A stretch of 64,000 nt of DNA from Alitta virens (Eukaryota > Annelida > Polychaeta > Phyllodocida > Nereididae), in the NCBI GenBank assembly GCA_932294295.1, contig OW028573.1, positions 71,897,829 through 71,961,828 of the forward strand, given 5' to 3'. Shown in pieces: positions 35,845-47,472 of this stretch. The notes beneath the pieces were generated by a model. It was not told the DNA's origin. It searched no databases and worked only from the letters and a program-made list of their open reading frames with translations. Positions within the stretch are counted from its first letter, which is position 1; each line of letters opens with the position of its first letter. Position numbers and translations under genes: made by a program.

Positions 35845-38572
35845 TATGTTGTTCAGAAAGAAAGTGTGGTATTCATAGTTTTTCTGAAATGAGAGTTTTG
35901 TGTTTTACAGCAACATGCCACATTGTACCAAATTGACTTGGCCATCCTGAAGCTGTTGATGGGCGGTGGTCATGAGGCAGGAGATGAGGTTTTGGCAAAT
36001 GAGAGTCAAGTCGGTGGCAGAAGACATGGTGAGGGTCATTGAGAAATGCATGAAGTGGTCGAGGAACTGGCATATGGGATGACACCGAGTGGCTGGACAC
36101 ATGGCTAAAGGACGTGACAGGACGCATGAGGCAGCGCTAAGAGACAGTGACCAGTGGTCAGTGAGTGGACACAGGGATTAAGAGAGAGCCTGGTCCCCTG
36201 CTCCTTAGCCACATCTTTAGCCAGGCTTATGGTGGGACATTTACAGGGACAAGAAGGAATTCTAGAGTGATCAACGTCACTGCCGACTCTGTGGTGTCCC
36301 ACCTTCCGGTGGGACCTAACTACAGCGCCCTCTGTCAGAATGTGAATCAAAATGGCCCCTGCATCATGCAGCAGATTATATTTGTTTGAGGTCGCTCGAT
36401 AAGCCGTATCAACACAGCAATGAATCGATGGAAACTCCGGCCAGGTCTGTCAGGTTACACCGCACCCCGTATAATCACGCTCCCTTCGCTGGCCCCGCTA
36501 TTTACTGATAATGAATAATGGGTCGCCCACTGAAGTTCACGGCAATTTTAATCCTGGAAAGGGTTGTCTATTCTGAAGTAACGATTACAGCTAAGCCAGC
36601 AACAGTCTGTCATGATGATTGCTCCCCTTTCCAGATTGCTCTGGCATTGATTTGCTAAGTGCATTAAGTGGAGTATTTTGTCCGTTCAAAAAAAGTAAAT
36701 TGCTTTTAATTTGCCTCTAAGGGTTGCATGATCTGTCTGTACTTTGCGTGTGTCGGCAGAAAATGTATGTCATAGCAGTGACAGATATGGCTTGTACTAG
36801 CCTGGTAGTGCTGTGATTGGGTCAGCCTCTCAAGATCTATAGATGATGTTTTCATCTGAGGCGGAACATCCCTCATCCATTAACTGGGTCTACCCATCTT
36901 GTTTACATCTGTGAAGGAAACTGCATGACGTTTTTGACGCACCATGTGACGTGAAACTGGCTCTGCCGGACGTCATAGAACCTCACAGCTTTGTGGTAAC
37001 GGAGATTGTGACGCCCTGTAATCAAGACTAGATAAAGTCTCTTCCATGATGTGGACACTGTGCGTTAAGCGTGTCTGGTGAATGGCATCTCCAAACATGC
37101 GTTCTCCCCGTCCCTTTGAAGTTGGTCTGTTGGAACGGGGACTAGCGTCGGGCGGCACGTTGCCTGTTCCTTTGATCTTAGTCGCCAGTCCGCTCGGCTC
37201 CTGAAGAGAGCAGCTTACGTCAGACTTTCCTCATGGTGTACACTGCAAGGGCAAAGAACATCATGGCCAATCTGCACCAGCAAAGGACACAACAGAACAC
37301 CAAAAAGAACAGTAAGAATAAACAAACGTGTCTTTGCTGCTGTCCAACACTTATTCTGCTTGCCAAAAAGGGATAAGTGTCCGTTGACAACCTGACACTT
37401 GTACAGATCAAACAGCACCCTTTTTGTTTGTCAGAACACGCAGTTTCTGATCAGCACACCCTCTATGGTCTCTGCTGTCTCCATTGGTCTCCCTTAGACT
37501 CGCTCCCAAGTTCTCATTTCTCTGTTGCCATCAATAAAGCAAATATGACGAGAGCCGTTGCACTGATTCAGCAGCTGATTAACACTTGGCAGTCAATGCA
37601 AATCCATCCATCCATCAACACTCTCCTGCCTTTTCAGATATCACAAGCTCTTGTTATCGTCTTCGGCTGTAGTTCCAAAGCTGAACCTACTTAACCAGCC
37701 ACTGTAATTTCCCCCCAACACTCTTACAATATTCATTGATTTATGCTTTGATCATTTTACGACCACGCAATCCTAAAATGACTCCTTTGAACAAAAAATT
37801 TATGTATACAACAGAGGAACTTTGGCAGATAAACAATAGCTAACCAACTCCAAAGTCAAAGCCACTCCTAGATAATAAAACCGTAGCTCTCACAAACATG
37901 AAATATTTTTCTGTGATATCAGATTACTGTGAAATGTCATTATTAAGACAAAATCACTGCCAAATATATTGATACATGTGCTCGTCTAACTAAAAAGCAG
38001 ATATTATAATGTGAATTACGAAAGGTAGAAGTATGTTGTGTCTCGTATTATACGAGATTCATGAAATATCATTAGACAAAGGTGTATACAGTGTCAATAA
38101 AGAACCTTATAATCTGGTGTTCTGAAACTTTGGGAGTTTCCCAGAATATATGATAATTAAAATGGGCTTTTCCAAGAACTGGTTTTCAGAAAGTCGTTGG
38201 TTTTGTACAAAAGTATTTCCTATCGTATTAAGATACAATCTCTATTGCCGTTCCTGTGTGTTTTGTTTGCTTTCCGTTCTGAATATCGCATCTAGTTTAA
38301 AGTTCTAAAACCCAACACACAACCAAAAACATATGCGTTTTTAAGGCTATAGCTCTGTCAAAAGCTAGACTGCAGTAGACGTTAGTATTCAGACCAATGC
38401 CTGCTCGTCCTGACCTAGTGTAATGTTTCACATTATGCTGTTTTTTCTTACTGTTTTCCCTATTGGCTGTAGAAGCACGTAGTGGTGCGCCCTGAATTAC
38501 ACCTTTGTAAGGCACGACCCTCGCCAACATTTTGCCACACGACTTATGCTCTGTATTTTGTTTCTGTTGCAG

Positions 38573-38635
38573 GATAAATTGTTGGCAAAATTAGACGACC
38601 ACGATGCCGAGATTCAGATTTCAGAAGGAGAAGAG
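38573..38635 (+). CDS. RING-finger protein, coding exon 2: coiled coil and acidic linker (residues 56-76)
   Basis: A 63-base exon between TTCTGTTGCAG and GAG|GTATGT, phase 0 at both ends, giving DKLLAKLDDHDAEIQ then ISEGEE. The Leu/Ile spacing continues the coiled coil of exon 1, and the acidic end leads into the RING cysteines of exon 3. Because both borders are phase 0, this exon can join either the RING exon at 57187 or the candidate alternative last exon at 46066 without a frameshift. Confidence 0.85.
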
Positions 38636-40305
38636 GTATGTTTTACACAAATGTGACATATTGGAGTCTTTCTGTCAATTAAATGTAATCCTGTAATTGT
38701 TATGAGCTTTTATTGGTACCTGATGCGTTGATGCTGAGATGATGGGTAACATTACTGTATGAAAGGTGAAAAATATGAAACCTAATCTGGTTTGAATATT
38801 ACTATATTCAAGAACAGGACGAGGCATCTTGTTTCTTTCTACTGCTAAAATGAACTGCATTGTTAAGTCCCATCTGCAGTTATATATACCACATGTATAC
38901 AATTCTATGGAGGGCCCATTCATGTGGGGGACACCACAGAAACATATTTAACTCAGCAGGTGCATCTTCTTAGAGAAATTAGAAATGTCACTTGCATTCA
39001 AAGACCAATACTTCAGTTTCAGTCGAAAACTGCTCAATTTGGCAAATTGGCTGAAATTAGGGAAATTCATTGGGCTTTGCAATGAAATTCCTGGCAATGG
39101 CTAGAACACATTTAGAAAACATCTGTGGAATGCACCACAGTGGAAGTTGTTTGGCTTCACATTCAGTTGCAGTTTTAGTGTTGTTGTGTCTATTTTATGA
39201 ATGAGATATGACAGTTGTTTGTCACATTCCAGTGGAAATTTCCTGATGGTCATAAAATGCATTTCTATGAATTTTAAATGCAGAATAACACTATTTTGCA
39301 AATGGAATACTAATGCTTTCACTAAAATACAGCCCTTCATGTTTTTTTGTGCTCCAGTTTCAAGTCTATCATGCCCGGACCAGAAGATGTACTTCAGATA
39401 TATCTGTCATCCATGCGTAGGCGGATAATTACCACCTGTCATAAACAAACGTCTTTGATGATGTGACCGGTGCGCCGTCGTTACGCTACGTCCTGACAAC
39501 AATGTGTCATTGTTGACTGTCACGTGGGTCAGACAGTCCAATCTGGTGGCTCGTGTAGTGGAACTGTAGAGTATTGTGATTCAACACCATGTGAGTCAGC
39601 CATGGTGTCCACAAACACTTTGGTGATTCACGGTTATTTACGGCTCTTTTCTCTGGTCAAGTACGTTGCAGAATCATCATTCCTGCAGGATCTTTTTCTG
39701 TCTGTGGTTAGTTATGATTAATGGATCTTGAGGTGAGGACAGGGACAATAATTTTGTCTGGCTTGTCAGCACGAATTCCAGAGATGACGTAGATGGATAC
39801 ATTTAGTTCATGCCATTTATTTGTGTTATGACTTTATAGGCTAGGACTGGAGACTCATTTAAAATCATTCCATAAATGTAATCGAGCTTTTTCCATCCAA
39901 AGCACTTGCATACTAACATAATTTGACAGTTCTTTGACTTTTAATTCTTCAGATCCACCAAGTGAATCCTACATTGTAAGCTGGAGTGTTCAGTTCTGAA
40001 TCTCACAAATTCAAGGCTAGGATTATGTTATGGCTACAAAGTGAACATTGCAGTTTCTGGCAAATGTAGCAATGTATTTCTGCATCTCAATTTCCCTACA
40101 GGAGACATCTGCGTCCATTGCAAATTCATGGGATTTTCCTGGGCATGTTTCAATCCGCAACCACAGAGTGTGTTCTTGACAGACGTGTTTGCAGAGCTAT
40201 GATTGAATTTCTGGCGCACTTTGACTCCTGAGTCCAATTTTATCAGTTGCAGCAGCTGATAAGTGATGCGGTCTCCACGTTTTCCTGCAGATGCGGATGA
40301 TTTGT

Positions 40306-40318
40306 GGGGGGGGGGGGG
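40306..40318. repeat. Poly-G run (13)
   Basis: Homopolymer of 13 G in intron 2. Confidence 0.95.
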
Positions 40319-41133
40319 ACTGCAAAGTAATTATTTCTGCAAGACCGCCAACATATTTACGTTTCAAAGTGTATCCGTCAGTTTCTGGGTCATTCAGGCG
40401 CGTGATTTAATATCAGCAGCCTCCTGAGCTTGTGTTGACAGCATCAGTTAAACTTTTCACCATCTGCATCCTCTGATGGCTAAGGTTGCTGCTGCTGAGG
40501 CCGCTATTGCAGATCTCTTGATGTGGGCGCCTCTGTGAAGTTCCATGAGCACCAGTGTCTAGTTTCAAGAGTGGCAATTTATGGCATCACGATCAAAAGT
40601 TTAGATTAAGAATTATCCACCAAAGCAGCATCCTCTAGTTACTAACATGAACATGCTCTGCGTGCAAAGGCATAGAATCATAATATAGGCAGCTTGTGAT
40701 AAAACCACGAGAAACAAAATTTTTGGAACTAATCCCAAATTCAGAGCAAACCGTATTTCATAGTAATGCGCATTTGTGTTATTCTGTCATTGTTTTAAAG
40801 ATTACATCTCAGAATAGAACGATTGTTTTTTGGCATCCAATGATGACGTATAAGAGCAAAATATTGGAGCAGTTTGAGTGAGAGTGGAGAAAGACTCTAG
40901 TTACCACGCAAGCAACTCGTTTGTTGCAACAACGTGCGGAATTTTCTCTGGTCCTTCGAAACAAGGCTGCAGTCCATAACGGAGATGCCTGTTGTCCTTG
41001 GTAGTTTGAGCAGTTTGAGCAATTACAGCAGCCAGAGACAGGTAATGAGCAGGTATATCGACCGCTCAAAGCTGATCCCTTATTAGGAGCCGATTGCAAA
41101 GCATCAGGAGAAATTTCATGTTGCCAGAAGAAG

Positions 41134-41175
41134 TGACGTCATGATATTGGGAGTTTGATACCCGCGCCATCTTGG
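41134..41175. promoter_or_regulatory. CRE and YY1-like pair inside intron 2
   Basis: TGACGTCA (41134-41141) lies 22 bases before GCGCCATCTTGG (41164-41175), whose reverse complement CCAAGATGGCGC is YY1-like. CRE with YY1 is a common promoter pairing. A minus-strand or intragenic start could lie here, but no transcript evidence is available. Confidence 0.3.
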
Positions 41176-44100
41176 AAGACCCTTGGTGGGCCGTCTGTCT
41201 GCTGCTGCTTCTGTTGCTCAAAGACAGACTCCCTCTGGCTCCTTGTCAAAGTCCTCCATTTTAATCGGTCTCAGATAAATACTGATCACCCCCGGGGGGT
41301 TCTCCTTTACACCCCCTCCCCAGGCCCCCAAGGGAGCTGCCTCACCTGCCCAATCAAACGCCTTGGTCCCAACCCCCCTGAAGTTCACAGGAATTTCATT
41401 AAGATCAAAATCGCTAATTAATTATTGAAGGTCGGACCAAACTGCCAGCTTTGTATCGTTGGACAGGAAGAATGGATTTCTGCGAATAATCTGGGCGAAT
41501 GAATCATGCCATGCGCACTAATTACAAGATGTCGTTGCAATCGTCGATTAAAGCTCATGAGAAAAGCGTCTGCAAAAGGGAATTCCATTCGTCACGTGCA
41601 GCTGTGCAACTGAACGCATTATCTATTTCCAAATGATAAATGTAGAATGGCATGGATTTGTGGGCAAGGACTGGCGGAGACCCCAGAGCACTGCTGTCAT
41701 CAGAGGACAGAAGACTGCGGCTTCTGGTGGTGGCATTCGGTGGCTCTTGGTGGCTGAGGTAGCCCTGGGCAATACCAGCCTGTTATCAGTCTTGTAGACA
41801 CCGTCAGGCCCTGTTAAATTAGCAGAGGCGAGGAGCTAGTCGCTGGCAGTGCTGGCGGTCACTGCCTCAAGCAAAAAAAGCTGACCTTCATAGATATGTA
41901 GGGGCAGGCTGCAAATCCCGCGATTACCGAGCGGAACACCTCCTATCATGTCCTACAAATCGCAGCGGAAGTGACCAAACCCACTTCCGATTCACCTTGG
42001 GCGACTCCTTGCAATGGTGCTGCCCTCTTCCTTTGTTGCTCTAGCGTCTGTCGCTGCATTCAGCGTTATTTTCTTCGCTTCATTTGTATTTGAGGAGTGT
42101 CTTGATGGCCCAGTCTGCTATTTTGCCTTGCACCTCGCAGCGCTGTGCCTGCTTTCAGACTCAAAATCCCCTCCCCCATCTTTTGCATGATAGGAGGTCG
42201 TGAATGAGCTCATCACGCCTGCTACTGCTGCTGCTTATTGCTGCAACTAAAAACCACTCCCATAAAGCGTGCAGCAGCTACGTATAATCTAATTCTCAAT
42301 GGCATCATTACGTGAAAACGTGGCATGCACACTAAGAAGTCTCTTAATTGGGATCATCCTTGCTATTAACGACGTGGCTGCTTGATCAGCTCATTCGTCC
42401 AAGATGTGTTTTGCTTAGATGCAGCTTCGGTCAAGGACATACCTAATAGTCCTTGTATCCGATTATGCTGACATCCTGGCCTTCATTAGGTAGACTTCGT
42501 TATTTGCAAAAGGTATTTACTGGTATTAAGGAGACTGCAAAGAATGGCGGTGGGCGTCTTTAAAGGCCTAGGTCATGCCAAGGGGGCGCTGCAATCCCTT
42601 TAATTGAATGATATTTACCTTTTTGTCTTATTAGGCTCCAATTTGTTCTTTGGGTCATATAGGATGTCGTGACTTAGTTGCATCATGCAAGTAGAAAGGG
42701 CATTTTTTAGGCCGTTAAAAAATACGCAGTTTTGAAAGTTACAGAGTAAATTCAATTGAAATTGCACGATTTCCATGTTTTAGATATATAACAAAACATA
42801 GTAATCTTTCTCCTAAAGCGCTATGTATCCGTTATATTTAGATGTTATTCAGATCTTTAAAAGCCCTTGACAATATTGCAACGTATCCAAATTCTTCTTT
42901 TTGCCAATTGCCTTTGTAAGGCAAAAAAAAACCGTCCGCTTGATTTTTGGTCTTATTTTTACATTATATATGTCATGGAGAAGCACGAAATGTATGTACA
43001 TGTAAATGTTACCAAAAGGTCAAAGCCCAACTTTCTAACCCATACAAAAGCCTCTCTGTACAAATTAACTTCAAGTTCCCTATCTTTGCAATGACAATTT
43101 TTTGACACTTTTTCATCACTATAGCCATTTGTTATGGTTGCAACGAAAAAGCAGAAATTACAATGGCAAAATTCTGGTTATTTGGTTCCCAGAACAGATT
43201 TTATCGGCTAGAAAGTTGGGATTCGAATTGTTGAGAACATTTTTGTCCATCTTGTGTCGCTCCATGTCATGTGGCAAAATATGAAGAAAAAAAACACAAA
43301 CAAAAAAACAAGTCGACATTCATTATGGATCCTAGGATAGTTGTTTTTGTCCGTTTGCAGGCTAGAACATGAATGTTGTCAGTAAGACCCGTCCATATTC
43401 CATATTATTCCATATTCGCCAACTGATTGGTCGTGTCACTATGACAACCATCCATGCCATTCTTACATATTGCCGAGCCCTGCATCGACGAAGTTTTCAA
43501 GACAAACAGCAATCTTGGCAGAAGACATTTGCTGCTGCAGAGAGGCAAGGCTGTCTTCTGTCTTTTTATTTCCTCCTGCTTGGTATCTCGCTGTGTGAAG
43601 ACAAAGGCTGCCTCTGCTTCTTTTGTTCTCTGCGCTTGATGAACTTGTGTAAAATGGCAAATTGAAATAGAAACAGACCCATTATCAAACACAGATTGTA
43701 ATAATCTTCGATTATTTCATGTTTTGCCATTGTTACTAAGTGCAAGCTGCTGTCTGATAGTCATTGAATAATTTTGCAACGTTAGTTCGAATTAATTCAT
43801 AGTACACTTATCAATTTGACCTCATTTGCATAGTAATGTCCTAGTTAATTTACATAACAGCTGTAGTGTATGTTTATTAAGCTCATTGGAGTGAACTGGT
43901 TGATCTATTTTAAACGCCAACTCAATAAGGGCGTTGTAAAGTAATAATGATTATTTTAGTGTCTTACTGATAAAAAAAAAAACACTGTGGGACTTAATTG
44001 GTAGCAGATCAATTTCCTCAATTAATGAAGATGTCAGCAAAACTCGTGTTAATCAGTAGCACGTGATAGTCATTAAGAATCTCTTTCACAGGAGAGTGAC

Positions 44101-45071
44101 ACCGTGTGATTGGAAGATTCCTGGAAGAACTTCTCACGCACACAGGTTAATCACCTCAAAGTGGGCTGTTCTGAAAGAGATAACATGCCAACCTATGTTG
44201 GCTCCTGGTATAAGTCTCTAGCTGTCTAAAAGCTATGACGTTCTGCTCTACTGCTTACATTTCCAAGTTGCGCTCGTTTCTTATATCGAAATAACATTTT
44301 GTCACAAAAGCCTGCTTCACGAAGTTACAGCCTTTATATTAGATTGTGCTGAAGGGAGAAACAATTTGCACGTCAGCAATGTGAAATCAATTTAGGGGGA
44401 AGAGAGGCAAGGAGGCGCTGAAGCATTCTGGTGATTAGTGAAACTGCAAGCCAACAAATGTTATCTTGGCTGTTCAGGAGGCCTTACAATATGTTCTTCA
44501 TATATCCTGCCCTCTATTTCTGTCTGAACAATGACAGTAAAGAAGTGGCCACATTGTGTTGTATGTTCCATATGACCTGCAGCACTAAGGGATTAACTTT
44601 GATATACACCGAAAGTCTGGAAAACCAGTCATTTAAAAGATATGTGATCAAAAGCAGAACATTAAGCAAGCGCCAAGGACCATAAAAAGTGGCTACAAGC
44701 CACAGTAGTTGTTCATTGGTGCGAATGACTCGCAGTCCTACTTACTGTATATTAATGCTCCAATTTTATGGCCCTTCATTTCCTTAGGGCGTTGTTTAAA
44801 TTACCCAGGTCTTTATTATATACTGCATTGAAACTTACATGAAATAGGTAATCCTTTTCTGAACTCCTATGTAATAAGATTGGACATGTACAGTATCTTT
44901 CTTGAATATAACTGGTATGATACTGTTAATTTTGACATGGTGCTATTGGTGTTAAGTCGGCTTACTCCAGCAGGTTGAGATAGATGTAATGTTTTTTTTC
45001 AGAGATGGATTGGTATTCATGCTGTGTCACCTTTATATTGTAGTATATCTGGGGGTTGACCACAGGCTATT

Positions 45072-45215
45072 CCACAGGCATCACAATCGCCCCCATCCCC
45101 CCCCCCCCGGATCGCTGCTTGCTATATATTTATACCAGTAGTAAGTATTAACAGTCAGCGGTCCGAGGGGGGGGGGGCACCAGGCACTACCAGAGGGCGA
45201 TTGTGATGCCTGTGG
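45072..45215. mobile_element. 144-bp palindromic element with 6-bp target-site duplication
   Basis: CCACAGGCATCACAATCGCCC (45072-45092) and its exact reverse complement (45195-45215) form 21-base terminal inverted repeats. The stem continues inward through a C12 run (45097-45108) with GGATCGCTG, against CAGCGGTCCG with a G11 run (45167-45177). The six bases GCTATT occur directly outside both ends (45066-45071 and 45216-45221), as expected for a target-site duplication. There is no ORF. A six-base duplication does not match the best-known DNA transposon groups, so the family is left open. Confidence 0.75.
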
Positions 45216-46065
45216 GCTATTCAGATTAGTGTTTTAAATAACTTAACCATCTCGCTGACCAAGCTAGATGGGGTATCTTTGATGTCTCAGCATCAAGATT
45301 CGTGGTATATATGATGTTTCAGCACTATTTTTATATATATATAGTAGTAATGGGGGTACTTTGTGAGGCCAACGTCTATAACCTGCCTGAAACATGACAC
45401 AGCTAAATGATGTTAGTTTTATCATTTTGCCCTAGATGCGGTGACCTTAATGATTTGTGCCATAGTCATTTGCCAGATATGTGTCACAACTGTGATATCA
45501 CAGATCTTTTCCAAGGCTTTTGTACTTTAAACAGTCCACTCTAGCACATTCCCTTGAGCGTGGGCTTGGACTAGTGAAGCAGTATGCAGGCCGCATCTTG
45601 CATAGTGACTGAATATACTAGCCTGAAGGCCAAGTGTGGTTCAGTGGGGACAGCCTGGTGTAGGTCTGCATACAACTTGAGAGTGCTGGTAAAACAGACA
45701 CGAATAATACTGTGATTACTTTGGGCTGACGTGGGAGTGGGTGTAAAGAGAATGTATATGGGAGGGGACACATGCTACTGTTTAGTATCACCAGCAAACC
45801 TCCTAAGACCTATCTCGTGTTGTCTGCCCTCGGTCAAAGTGATTTATATGTCAGCTCTTTAACATTTGGTCACGGAAAGCCCTTTGCAGGCAATGCATTA
45901 TTCAGGACGACTGGTGCGGTCAGTGAAAGCTTTGTTTGCCTCCAATGACTGCACGGCCTCCCCTGTTTCCTAGGTAGTCGATATCTGTGTTATCTGAACA
46001 CTAGAACAACGTGTCACACTGCCCACTTTATTGCACTTCTCAGCCTTTTTTTTATATATTTTTAG

Positions 46066-46161
46066 CATTACGACCAGCCAGAACGAGATGAAAGATATAT
46101 GGACCTCTTGCGACGGTGTTGTTGGCCCTCAGCTCGTAGACTCACCGCCTTGAAACTGTAG
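46066..46161 (+). CDS. Candidate alternative last exon of the RING gene (RING-less tail)
   Basis: A good acceptor (C/T-rich tract from 46036, then TTTTTAG ending at 46065) is followed by 31 open codons and TAG (46159-46161). The frame continues exactly from exon 2 (phase 0). The peptide has charged, helical character: HYDQPERDERYMDLL, then RRCCWPSARRLTALKL. Spliced to exons 1 and 2 it would give a 107-residue membrane-anchored protein without the RING. Thirty-odd open codons after an AG can arise by chance, and no nearby poly(A) signal was found (first AATAAA seen at 48349), so this is a candidate only. Its composition looks more protein-like than other acceptor-flanked stretches of this intron. 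Confidence 0.4.
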   Translation, partial: HYDQPERDERYMDLLRRCCWPSARRLTALKL

Positions 46162-47390
46162 CAGCAGAACTCTGGCATTTGCTGCAGATCCATAGTGCCA
46201 TCAGACATGTCTTTCTCAAATGTCAATAGACAGAATTAGGCTTGATTATCTAACGTAGCGCTCTGTGTGCTTTTTGTTTGCCTGCGGATGACAACGTTAT
46301 TTAACAGCAGAAATAGCAGCCTACTGACAGAAGCTCAGCAACTGACACCATGACTGTGAAATCTGCTGTAAATCGTGAGATTGAATTAGTCTGCGTGGGA
46401 TTACAGCGTTTTCCACTTTGAATATTATCCACGTGGTTTGCCGTGTTATTTATACTGAACAAGAGTGTGAAGTGGCGTTTTACCACTGACTTGGAGCACC
46501 CATCCGTCAGGCCGACTACTCATAGTGCTCGAGTGCCGCGCGTCGTAAATTTGCGAGTATGGATCTCTGTGCCTGCAGACTAGGCAGTAAATTCTCTGAA
46601 TGGCTTAGTTTAAGAACCATTATGCTAATCTGGCAAGATTTTATTCGGGGATTAGTAATTCTAAATGTCCCACAATAGCTTGAGCTATGAGTCTGCTTGA
46701 AGAAATCTGTAGCTGCATTTGCTTTCTCATTCACTACAAGGATTTGGTGACAGGAGAGGTTTATGTGAATGTTCACAGACATCAAGTGATTGAAAGTGGA
46801 GGCGTCGGTTGAGGCTGCATTTTAGGAGCTGTCAATCGTTAATATTTCAAGGGCAGGAGACGAAGCGAGCGAGCAGGGGATCAGTATTCACGTGTCCGGA
46901 TAGCATAGCTGTGATCACAGATGATGGATAGGGAGTCAGCCATTGCCTGTGTGTTGAATACTTAATAATCTCATCTGCATGGCTGTACATGAAGAGCACG
47001 GGGCTAATAGAATGGCAGAGGAGTGCATCGGCATTCTGGCCACGATGTACTTAGCATGATGATGCTAAAGCGAACTCCTGGTGATCTCAATGTTTGAGAG
47101 TCTCTTGTAGCATCAAAGCTGCAGGGCAGAACTCCTTCTTCTTTTTTTTTTGCTGCTCATCTTTTTGGTTTATCTTTTTATTTCAGTGATGATGAATCAG
47201 CGTCGCTTAAAGTTATAGAGGCATAAAGTTGAAGTCGCCTCAGGGGAAAGTAGCGCCAGCTCAATCTGGGCATTAGTTATGAAGGCGATAACAGTAGAGA
47301 GCAGGACATGGCGATGAGGCTGTGGTGGCCAGTGTGTTGGCTGCTCCAAGATGGGTAGTTGATGATGCATTAATCCGTGGCCCCAAGCGC

Positions 47391-47472
47391 CCAGCAGCAG
47401 CAGCAGCAACCACATCCGTTACATCATGCCGCCATGAGTGCTGTTACTGCTGTTGCTGCTGCTGTTGCTGTT
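47391..47472. repeat. CAG repeat facing CTG repeat (possible hairpin)
   Basis: (CAG)n at about 47392-47408 is followed 30 bases later by CTG/TTG-rich sequence (47440-47472). The two can pair as a stem. Not evidently coding. Confidence 0.7.

Larger units (their letters stand above)
20870..38572 (+). other. Intron 1 of the RING gene (17.7 kb)
   Basis: GTGAGT donor and TTCTGTTGCAG acceptor, phase 0. It contains two MITE copies (25821 and 35437), poly-C and poly-G runs (21018-21030 and 23484-23500), short tandem duplications (CAGCTTCACT at 21693-21730; CTTGGCTCAGCAC near 22621-22646), a possible cassette exon (24296-24357) and a CRE palindrome at 32035-32042. No independent gene was recognised on either strand; the longest ORF, 33374-33871, looks non-coding. 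Confidence 0.8.

Noticed and set aside
36530..41388. Shared 11-mer CTGAAGTTCAC at 36530 and 41378 as a possible paired regulatory motif
   Set aside because: Hundreds of 11-mer pairs are expected by chance in 64 kb.
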